Source: an uncultured Porphyromonas sp. (GTDB lineage Bacteria > Bacteroidota > Bacteroidia > Bacteroidales > Porphyromonadaceae). From it: a stretch of 64,000 nucleotides of DNA. Under the pieces are notes generated by a model. It was given only the letters and a program-made list of their open reading frames with translations, had not been told where the DNA came from and did no database searches. Positions 43,482-49,741 of the stretch are shown here, piece by piece; the stretch's first letter is position 1, and every line of letters starts with the position of its first letter. A program made the translations under genes and the position numbers. The stretch lies in contig CAJPPK010000002.1 in the NCBI GenBank assembly GCA_905372565.1, forward strand, positions 1 to 64,000, given 5' to 3'.

Positions 43482-44081
43482 ATGAGAATTATAGGAGGGC
43501 TGTATAAGCGCCGTCGATTCGATGTCCCGAAGAGCTTCAATGCTCGCCCCACCACGGACTTTGCTAAAGAGAACCTCTTCAATGTCCTACAGCATTATCT
43601 AGATCTTGAGGATACGATCGTCCTTGACCTATTCAGTGGTACGGGGAGCATTGCTGCGGAGCTGGTTTCACGAGGCTGTCGGAGTGTCATCGCTGTGGAG
43701 CAGCGACGCGAGCATGTGCTCTTCATCCGTTCTGTCGCTAAGACGCTGGGAGAGGAGAAGCGCTTGAAGGTTCTTCAAGCAGATGTCTTCCGCTATCTAG
43801 CGACTGCAGGCAAAGGTGCGCTACCAAGCTTTGACTTCATATTCGCTGATCCTCCCTATAAGATCAAGGAATTGGGACAGCTCCCTCGGATGATTTTAGA
43901 TGCGGGCTTACTGAAGCCAGATGGACTTCTTGTCGTCGAGCATCCCGGGACGTATGACTTCTCCATGCTTCCAGAGTTCGTGAGTCATCGTGAGTATGGC
44001 TCCGTGAATTTCTCTTTCTTCTCTTTCCCCAGTGAGGAGGATATAGAGCCCTCAGAGGAGCTTACCGAGGAAAAGGAATAG
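43482..44081 (+). CDS. rsmD: 16S rRNA (guanine(966)-N2)-methyltransferase
   Basis: RsmD methylates G966 of 16S rRNA using S-adenosylmethionine. The 199-aa protein starts MRIIGGLYKRRRF, followed by RPTTDFAKENLFNVL, the SAM-binding VLDLFSGTGSIAAELVSRG and the catalytic DPPY in FIFADPPYKIKEL. All are standard. The C-terminus has an acidic tail of about 15 residues (EEDIEPSEELTEEKE) not needed for the fold. Confidence 0.94.
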   Translation: MRIIGGLYKRRRFDVPKSFNARPTTDFAKENLFNVLQHYLDLEDTIVLDLFSGTGSIAAELVSRGCRSVIAVEQRREHVLFIRSVAKTLGEEKRLKVLQADVFRYLATAGKGALPSFDFIFADPPYKIKELGQLPRMILDAGLLKPDGLLVVEHPGTYDFSMLPEFVSHREYGSVNFSFFSFPSEEDIEPSEELTEEKE

Positions 44082-44136
44082 CCCGTAGCACCTAGGGAAT
44101 CTCTCGCTTAGGTCATATATGAGGCGATAGAGCGCC

Positions 44137-44997
44137 ATGGTAGATAAAGATGAGCTCCTGAGTCTATTGGCTCTGCGTCATGCGGGCATCCCATTACACG
44201 AGTTGTTGGGGCTATTCTCTCCCATAGTTCCTGAACTAGACTTAGGTCTCCCATCGAGAAAGGCTACATATCAATCGGAGATTGCTCGGTATTGGAGGGA
44301 AGCCCAGTCTGAGCTGGAGGCTTGTCGGCGTGCAGGGATTATGGTGCTCCCATTCTTCTCTCCTGCTTATCCCTCTGCTCTGCAGGATCTTCATCAAGCA
44401 CGTCCACTGGTTCTTTATCTGAGAGGTAATGTTTCTCTCTTAGATGCCCCTCATCGCCTAGAGATCGTGGGAACAAGATATCCAACGGCACAAGGGTATC
44501 AGGATGCTTACCAGATAGCTAAAGAAGAAGCTCAGAGAGGTGTTGTAATCATCAGTGGGCTAGCGGTAGGGTGTGATGAGGGAGCTCATCGAGGAGCATT
44601 GGATGCAGGAGGGAGGACTATTGCCGTTGTGGCTACGGGATTGAATCAAGTCTATCCCCTAGCTCATCGTCCTCTACAAGAACGCTTGTTAGCTCACGGT
44701 GGCTTAGTTATCTCAGAGCATCCCTTGGGGGCATCACTTGAGCCTTATCGTTTAATACAGCGTAATCGTATCTTGGCAGGCCTTGCTAAGGCCTTGCTTG
44801 TCGTCGAGTGTGGGCGAACAAGCGGTACGATGCATGCGGTACGATTTGCAGAGCGTTGTCATCGCCCTGTTTATGCGTTAGCCTCCCATTCGCTTCCATC
44901 GAGAGTGGGTAATGAACTCCTTTTGTCCTCTGCACGTGCACAGCTCTATCCTACATTAGGTTTAACTACTTCGGTCAATTGGAGACTGCTAGAATGA
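44137..44997 (+). CDS. dprA: DNA-processing protein DprA, short form
   Basis: DprA loads RecA on incoming single-stranded DNA during natural transformation. The Rossmann core is clear: LEIVGTRYPTAQG, VVIISGLAVGCDEGAHRGALDAGG, ISEHPLG, then RNRILAGLAKALLVVECGRTSGT. At 286 aa it ends soon after the core and lacks the C-terminal winged-helix (DML1-like) domain found in DprA of about 360-380 aa. No frameshift is seen near the stop, so the short form looks genuine. Confidence 0.88.
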   Translation: MVDKDELLSLLALRHAGIPLHELLGLFSPIVPELDLGLPSRKATYQSEIARYWREAQSELEACRRAGIMVLPFFSPAYPSALQDLHQARPLVLYLRGNVSLLDAPHRLEIVGTRYPTAQGYQDAYQIAKEEAQRGVVIISGLAVGCDEGAHRGALDAGGRTIAVVATGLNQVYPLAHRPLQERLLAHGGLVISEHPLGASLEPYRLIQRNRILAGLAKALLVVECGRTSGTMHAVRFAERCHRPVYALASHSLPSRVGNELLLSSARAQLYPTLGLTTSVNWRLLE

Positions 44998-45217
44998 ATA
45001 AATAGGTTCCTCTTGAGTTCGCTGACCATAAGAGGTCATTGCCTCCTTCCTTATAGGTGATGTGAAATGAGTCCTTCATACTCCCGATCAAGATGCTACA
45101 AGGATCTTGATCGGGAGTCTTGTATAGGGATGGTGGGATTTATCTATCGAGCCATTTGAAGGTGGGAAAAGGAGATGGTACATAGATGGTAGAGTTAAGA
45201 GCTAATGATCCTATTCT
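44998..45217. other. Gene-free stretch after dprA
   Basis: Contains the dprA terminator and otherwise nothing recognised. Together with the array and the hpt promoter it makes a gap of about 500 bp. Confidence 0.4.
45081..45122 (+). terminator. Terminator after dprA
   Basis: A perfect 14-bp stem (45081-45094 with 45104-45117) with a nine-base loop is followed by TCTTGT. Confidence 0.7.
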
Positions 45218-45300
45218 TTCATTATGAATGAAACTTTATTCCATTAGTAATGCTAGCTTTGTTTCATTAGTAACGAATTCCTCATTCTGTTAGTAACGAA
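45218..45300. repeat. Palindrome array, 23-bp period (TTCATTAGTAACGAA word)
   Basis: Aligned 15-bp units start at 45218 (TTCATTATGAATGAA), 45240, 45263 (TTCATTAGTAACGAA) and 45286 (TCTGTTAGTAACGAA). The last three are 23 bp apart, the first 22. The units are imperfect dyads centred on a base. The array lies between the dprA terminator and the hpt promoter. Confidence 0.75.
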
Positions 45301-45461
45301 TTTGGGCTACTATTGTGATTGAGGACGAGCTGTCTAAGCAACTTCGACCTTGTAATGTCGTATTTGATGTCGAAGACATAAGTCATTCTCTCCCTTATTC
45401 CTTTTGTTTGCCGATCTCATGAGAGATGATTATTGGCGGTATAGGGAGCGAATAATTATTG

Positions 45462-45469
45462 TATCTTTG
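45462..45469 (+). promoter_or_regulatory. -7 promoter element of hpt
   Basis: TATCTTTG lies 32 bp upstream of the ATG at 45502, giving a short leader. No -33 TTTG at the right spacing. Confidence 0.55.
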
Positions 45470-45501
45470 CGACTTGTTAGTAAACCATTTAAGTGGAATC
45501 A

Positions 45502-46038
45502 ATGGGAGAAATAGTACTCAAGGGGCGCACCTTCGTTCCCTATATCGATGCCAAGACGATTAGTGCTGCAGTAAAGAAGCTCGGAGAGCGTCTGCGTGCT
45601 GATTTTGAGGGGAAAGATCCTCTTTTTGTCTGCATCATGAACGGGTCGTTTATGTTTGCCGCTGAGCTTATGTACGCTATCGACGCTGACTTCGAAGTGG
45701 CCTTTGCGCGCTATACTAGCTATGAAGGCACGGAGAGCACGGGTAAGCTGAACGAGGTCATGCCCGTGACACAGTCCTTAAAGGATCGTGTTGTCGTCAT
45801 CGTCGAAGATCTGATCGACACGGGCTTCACGATGTACAATCTTCAGCGTCATTTCTATGATCTGGGAGCTAAGGAAGTGCATATCGCTACCATGCTCACT
45901 AAGCCAGAAGCACTGAAGTGTGATGTGAAGACAGACTATGTCGCCCTAGAGATCGAGAGTAAGTTCATCTTAGGTCATGGGCTTGACTATGATGACTACG
46001 GACGTATGTTCAAGGATATTTATCAACTCAAAGACTAA
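45502..46038 (+). CDS. hpt: Hypoxanthine phosphoribosyltransferase
   Basis: Hpt recycles hypoxanthine (and often guanine) to the nucleotide with PRPP. The 178-aa protein shows the type I PRTase loop VVVIVEDLIDTGFTMYNL, the N-terminal PLFVCIMNGSFMFAAEL, and the C-terminal DYVALEIESKFILGHGLDYDDYGR with the purine-binding region. A GTG at 45493 in frame would add three residues; the ATG at 45502 is a better start. It forms a purine salvage pair with adk, 9 bp downstream. Confidence 0.93.
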   Translation: MGEIVLKGRTFVPYIDAKTISAAVKKLGERLRADFEGKDPLFVCIMNGSFMFAAELMYAIDADFEVAFARYTSYEGTESTGKLNEVMPVTQSLKDRVVVIVEDLIDTGFTMYNLQRHFYDLGAKEVHIATMLTKPEALKCDVKTDYVALEIESKFILGHGLDYDDYGRMFKDIYQLKD

Positions 46039-46047
46039 TACATAGAC

Positions 46048-46620
46048 ATGCTAAATCTGATCATCTTCGGAGCTCCAGGCTCTGGGAAGGGGACACAGAG
46101 TGAAGTCCTCATCGAGAAGTATGGCTTTGACCACATCTCGACAGGCGATCTGCTACGTGCAGAGATCAAGGCTGAAAGCGAGCTAGGTAAGGCTGCTAAG
46201 AGCTATATGGATGCTGGTCAATTGGTGCCCGATAGCCTCATCATCGACATGATCGAAAAGGTACTCCAGGAGCGTAAGCCTAAGAAGGGACTGATCCTGG
46301 ATGGCTTCCCTCGCACGGTGGCTCAAGCGGAGGCACTCGATGCGCTCTATGCCAAGCATGGATCAGCAGTACATGCCGTCCTCGATCTGCAGGTGCCAGA
46401 GGAAGAACTGATCGACCGACTACTCAAGCGTGGTCAGGTCAGCGGTCGTAGTGATGATAATCTGGAGACTATTCAGAAGCGCCTAGGAGTCTATCATGCA
46501 CAGACTGCTCCTATCGCGGCACACTATGCCGCTAAGGGCGTACATCATGCTATCGAAGGAACGGGAGCTATAGCGGATATCACCGCTCGTATTGCTGACG
46601 TCCTAGAGAAACTAGCGTAA
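46048..46620 (+). CDS. adk: Adenylate kinase
   Basis: Adk balances AMP, ADP and ATP. The 190-aa protein has the P-loop LIIFGAPGSGKGTQSEVL at the N-terminus, the AMP-binding region FDHISTGDLLRAEI, the GFPRTVAQA motif, and the short-lid form (LLKRGQVSGRSDDNLETI) without the zinc-binding long lid. Spacing to hpt is 9 bp, suggesting co-transcription. Confidence 0.96.
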   Translation: MLNLIIFGAPGSGKGTQSEVLIEKYGFDHISTGDLLRAEIKAESELGKAAKSYMDAGQLVPDSLIIDMIEKVLQERKPKKGLILDGFPRTVAQAEALDALYAKHGSAVHAVLDLQVPEEELIDRLLKRGQVSGRSDDNLETIQKRLGVYHAQTAPIAAHYAAKGVHHAIEGTGAIADITARIADVLEKLA

Positions 46621-46772
46621 GTCTCTCTGAGACGAGCTAGTCGGCTAGCACTTAGTCCACAGGTCTAAGTCGCTCACCACCTATAAACAAAGAAAGGCAA
46701 GACATCGTAGCTGAAGTCGCTCTTCAGGTACATGCCTTGCCTTCGACTTATGGATACAGAAGAATTAGAAGA

Positions 46773-47951
46773 ATGGCAGAATCAAACTTTGTCGATTACG
46801 TTAAGATCTACTGTCGCTCCGGTAAGGGCGGTCGAGGATCGACGCACTTCCGTCGTGAGAAGTATATCCCTAAGGGAGGTCCTGATGGTGGTGATGGCGG
46901 ACGAGGAGGAGATATTTATATCCGTGCAAATGAAAACTACTGGACGCTTCTCCATCTGCGCTACCAGCGTCATGTCATAGCGACTAGTGGTGGCAACGGA
47001 AGCAAGAATCGATCTACTGGGCAGGACGGACAAGATCAGGTCATCGAAGTCCCCGTAGGTACGGTGGTCTATGATGCCCTTACAGGGGAGTTCATTATGG
47101 ACCTAAATCGTAATGGTCAGCAGGAACTCCTGATCAAGGGAGGTCGAGGAGGGAAGGGGAATACCTTCTTTAAGACCTCGACCAACCAAGCTCCACGATA
47201 CGCTCAGCCTGGGGAGCCAGCACAAGAGCGTACGGTGATCCTTCAGCTGAAGATGCTTGCTGATGTGGGACTAGTCGGTCTGCCTAATGCTGGGAAGTCT
47301 ACTCTCCTATCTGTCATTACGGCGGCTAAGCCTAAGATCGCTAATTATCCCTTCACCACGCTGGAGCCAAACCTAGGTATGGTACGCTATCGTGATGATC
47401 GCTCTTTCGTGGTAGCAGATATTCCTGGGATTATCGAAGGTGCAGCTGAGGGACGTGGTCTTGGGCTTCGCTTCCTGCGTCATATTGAGCGCAATGCTCT
47501 GCTTCTTTTTATGATCCCAGCAGATACCGAAGGTATTGCGTCGGAGTATAAACTTCTGCTTGGAGAGCTGGTGAAGTACAATAAGGAGCTAGCTGAGAAA
47601 CGAAAGGTGCTTTGCATCACTAAGTGTGACTTGATCGATGAAGAGATTCAGGGCTGGATACGTGATGAATTAGCCCGTGAGTTACCCGAAAATCTCCCTG
47701 TGACCTTTATTTCTTCTGCAGCCCATCAAGGATTGGTAGAACTGAAAGATTTGCTGTGGCAGGAGCTTAATCGTGAGACGAAGCACTGTGCGGAGTCGAT
47801 CATTCAGCAGTCGATAGATGTATCTAGTCTAGCCTTTGAAGATGACGATGACCTCCCAGAGTTCGATGAAGACGAAGACTATGAAGAGGATTGGACAGAG
47901 GAGGACGGCGATCTTGAGTTCGATTGGGATGAAGTCGAAGTTGAGGACTAA
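46773..47951 (+). CDS. obgE: GTPase Obg
   Basis: Obg is a ribosome-associated GTPase involved in 50S maturation and stress control. The 392-aa protein has the glycine-rich Obg domain (NFVDYVKIYCRSGKGGRGSTH in outline, GGPDGGDGGRGGDI), then the G domain with G1 GLPNAGKSTLLSVI, G2 YPFTTLEPNLG, G3 DIPGIIEGA and G4 ITKCD. The C-terminus is strongly acidic (DDDLPEFDEDEDYEEDW), as in many Obg proteins. The ATG at 46773 is preferred; the frame to 46737 adds 12 unlikely residues. Confidence 0.95.
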   Translation: MAESNFVDYVKIYCRSGKGGRGSTHFRREKYIPKGGPDGGDGGRGGDIYIRANENYWTLLHLRYQRHVIATSGGNGSKNRSTGQDGQDQVIEVPVGTVVYDALTGEFIMDLNRNGQQELLIKGGRGGKGNTFFKTSTNQAPRYAQPGEPAQERTVILQLKMLADVGLVGLPNAGKSTLLSVITAAKPKIANYPFTTLEPNLGMVRYRDDRSFVVADIPGIIEGAAEGRGLGLRFLRHIERNALLLFMIPADTEGIASEYKLLLGELVKYNKELAEKRKVLCITKCDLIDEEIQGWIRDELARELPENLPVTFISSAAHQGLVELKDLLWQELNRETKHCAESIIQQSIDVSSLAFEDDDDLPEFDEDEDYEEDWTEEDGDLEFDWDEVEVED

Positions 47952-47985
47952 CTAGCTGATCTAGATATCTAAGCTGATATATCAA

Positions 47986-48020
47986 GGGCGTCTCTGGGAA
48001 GAAAACCGAGGCGCCCTTTT
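47986..48020 (+). terminator. Terminator after obgE
   Basis: GGGCGTCTC (47986-47994) pairs with GAGGCGCCC (48008-48016), with one G-T pair, followed by TTTT. Confidence 0.75.
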
Positions 48021-48040
48021 GCATATTCGAATATTTATAC

Positions 48041-48048
48041 TACTTTTG
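48041..48048 (+). promoter_or_regulatory. -7 promoter element of the SRP RNA
   Basis: TACTTTTG directly precedes the predicted SRP RNA. The preceding 30 bp are AT-rich. Confidence 0.6.
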
Positions 48049-48050
48049 TG

Positions 48051-48150
48051 GCGGGTAAGTCCTATACGACCAGCTCCCTTTGACTCCCCCAGGGCTTGAT
48101 CGCAGCAAGGGTATTAGGTTGTAGCGGTGCGATGTAGATCGCTTACCCAC
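48051..48150 (+). ncRNA. ffs: Signal recognition particle RNA (small bacterial type, 4.5S)
   Basis: A structured, non-coding stretch of about 100 nt between a -7 promoter element and tRNA-Thr. GGGTAAG (48054-48060) pairs with CTTACCC (48142-48148) as the closing helix. Further in, ACGACC pairs with GGTTGT, and CCC pairs with GGG around an apical part reading CCCCCAGGGCTTGATCGC then AGCAAGGG, which matches the SRP core pattern CAGG...GNAGCA. GTAGCGGTGCGATGTAGATC is a stretch I associate with Bacteroidetes SRP RNAs. It would bind Ffh (not in the window). The ends are approximate. Confidence 0.8.
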
Positions 48151-48152
48151 CT

Positions 48153-48226
48153 GCCTCTTTAGCTCAGTTGGCCAGAGCACGTGATTTGTAATCTCGGGGT
48201 CGTTGGTTCGAATCCGACAAGAGGCT
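48153..48226 (+). tRNA. tRNA-Thr (TGT)
   Basis: A 74-nt cloverleaf with acceptor stem GCCTCTT/AAGAGGC, D-arm AGCTCAGTTGG, anticodon loop TTTGTAA (anticodon TGT) and T-loop TTCGAAT. The anticodon stem has one T-T mismatch. It begins two bases after the SRP RNA, so the two are probably one transcript processed by RNase P. CCA is not encoded. Confidence 0.95.
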
Positions 48227-48235
48227 CAAAAGAGA

Positions 48236-48275
48236 AAGAAGTGCTTGTGAAATCATTCACAAGCACTTCTTCTTT
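48236..48275 (+). terminator. Terminator after tRNA-Thr
   Basis: A perfect 16-bp stem (48236-48251 with 48256-48271) with loop ATCA is followed by CTTTT. Confidence 0.8.
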
Positions 48276-48305
48276 TAGTCTAGAGGGGATAAGTTTATTC
48301 AGAAT

Positions 48306-48383
48306 ACTCTGTAGTCTCCTTGGAATTAAGCTATAGCTATGAGCATAGTAAGCTATAGCTTCATTCAAGTAAAGGTTATACTT
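48306..48383. repeat. Palindrome array, 22-bp period (AAGCTATAGCTT word)
   Basis: AAGCTATAGCT at 48328 and the perfect palindrome AAGCTATAGCTT at 48350 are 22 bp apart. Weaker copies (about 7 of 12 bases) occur one period outward at 48306 and 48372. It lies between the tRNA terminator and the nuclease gene. Confidence 0.65.
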
Positions 48384-48426
48384 TATTTCTAAGAATGAGT
48401 TAAGGGGGGACCCTCATAGAATAACT

Positions 48427-48455
48427 AAGGCGCTTGAGACTGTCTCAAGCGCCTT
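48427..48455 (-). terminator. 29-bp near-perfect palindrome after the nuclease gene
   Basis: A 14-bp stem (48427-48440 with 48442-48455) around a single central base begins 29 bp past the stop of the minus-strand nuclease gene. It is the third palindrome of this form in the window (see 6128 and 23250). Confidence 0.6.
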
Positions 48456-48484
48456 GGCTATTCATATAAGATAGGGTAGAATCC

Positions 48485-49534
48485 CTAGTCGATTTCCTTG
48501 GTTAGATAGATGTAGACGGGGAAGTGGTCGCTATAGCCGCCTTGGAAGCGACCAGTAGAGAAGGTGCGGAAGGGATAGCCCTTATAGTTCCCAGTCTTCT
48601 GAATTAAGAAATCAGCATCGAAGATATGACCATAGAACCCACTTTTCTTGTCTTGCATCAGATGCAGTGAGCTTGATGGAGCTGTCAATAGATTACTTGA
48701 TACAAGGATGTTGTCGAAGAGATTCCAAACGTCACGATAGGCTAGCGTACCACGACCAGAAGCATAGAGGGCTGCCATCGGATTATACAGATCGGAGGGT
48801 AGTAGATTCTCAGGCTTGGTCTTGCTATTCAGTCCTTCGATGACGCTAGGAGAGGTAGGGTCATCATTGAAGTCACCCATCAGGATGACCTTGTGATTAG
48901 GGTCTGTAGCCAGCAGGGAGTCTGTGACAGATCTCATTACCTGTGCAGCCTGAAGACGACGCTTTAGAGATACTTGCTCTCCTCCGACACGAGAAGGCCA
49001 GTGGGCTACTAGGACGGATAGAGGCTCTCCAAGGAGCTTACCATTGACTTCGAGTACATCACGTGTCTTGATATACTCTTCTCCCTTGAGCTTGACTGGA
49101 TGAGGAGTGGCTCCAGTGAATTCATAGTAGCTAGGCCGGTAGAAGAATGCACAGTCGATGCCACGCTTATCAGGAGAATCAAAGTGAACGATCTGATAGC
49201 CGGAGTTTGCTAGTTCTGGTTCCTTCAGAAGATCTTCGAGGACACCACGATTCTCTATTTCGCAGATGCCGAGTAGATCTGGACCATGCTTAGATCCTAT
49301 TTGACTGATAGCATAGGCCATGTTGTGTAGCTTCTGCTTGTACTTTTCAGGTGTCCACTGATTCTTACCATCGGGGAGGAAGTCAGCATCGTTATTGGGA
49401 CCATCGATGGTGTCGAAGAGGTTCTCTAGGTTATAGAAGGCTATCGTGAGACGTACCTGTTTCTTGGTTTGAGCACTCAGCTGTGAGGCTATCAGAAGGA
49501 GCGAGAGGAGAAGGGGGAAAGTCTTTCTTAACAT
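48485..49534 (-). CDS. Exported endonuclease/exonuclease/phosphatase-family protein
   Basis: A 349-aa precursor with signal peptide (cleaved near SAQ, residue 22) and an EEP (DNase I-like) fold. Motifs are IAFYNLENLFDT with the metal-binding Asn-Glu, LLGICEIENRGVLEDLL, VAHWPSRVGG, VILMGDFNDDP with the catalytic Asp-x-Asn, and the final SDHFPVYIYL. Substrates in the family include DNA, RNA and phospho-compounds; here it is not known. It is divergent from a TonB receptor operon that also encodes a second secreted nuclease. The ATG at 49534 is chosen since it gives a proper signal peptide. Confidence 0.88.
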   Translation of the reverse strand: MLRKTFPLLLSLLLIASQLSAQTKKQVRLTIAFYNLENLFDTIDGPNNDADFLPDGKNQWTPEKYKQKLHNMAYAISQIGSKHGPDLLGICEIENRGVLEDLLKEPELANSGYQIVHFDSPDKRGIDCAFFYRPSYYEFTGATPHPVKLKGEEYIKTRDVLEVNGKLLGEPLSVLVAHWPSRVGGEQVSLKRRLQAAQVMRSVTDSLLATDPNHKVILMGDFNDDPTSPSVIEGLNSKTKPENLLPSDLYNPMAALYASGRGTLAYRDVWNLFDNILVSSNLLTAPSSSLHLMQDKKSGFYGHIFDADFLIQKTGNYKGYPFRTFSTGRFQGGYSDHFPVYIYLTKEID

Positions 49535-49589
49535 ATCCGTTCGTGCTACTTGAGAAGATCGTCTACTCAAATTGTTTAACTTAGTAGTG

Positions 49590-49597
49590 CAAAAGTA
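49590..49597 (-). promoter_or_regulatory. -7 promoter element of the nuclease gene
   Basis: TACTTTTG on the minus strand lies 55 bp upstream of the chosen nuclease start, in the divergent region with the TonB receptor. No matching element was seen for the receptor. Confidence 0.5.
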
Positions 49598-49741
49598 ACA
49601 AAACTTGCTCGCTGTAGCGCTCCTGCCTAGCCTTCTCTTCTATCTCTTCCTTGAGTGAGAAGTCTAGGACTTTTGTTTTCAAGGAGCCTAAGATTGAATG
49701 TCTTAGCGATGCAGGTGGCTTAACAGTCAAAATGCGTTCGC

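Noticed and set aside
48051..48150. Riboswitch or leader for tRNA-Thr instead of an SRP RNA
   Set aside because: The closing helix, the CAGG and AGCAAGGG apical parts and the Bacteroidetes-type 3' segment fit SRP RNA; no known riboswitch core was seen.
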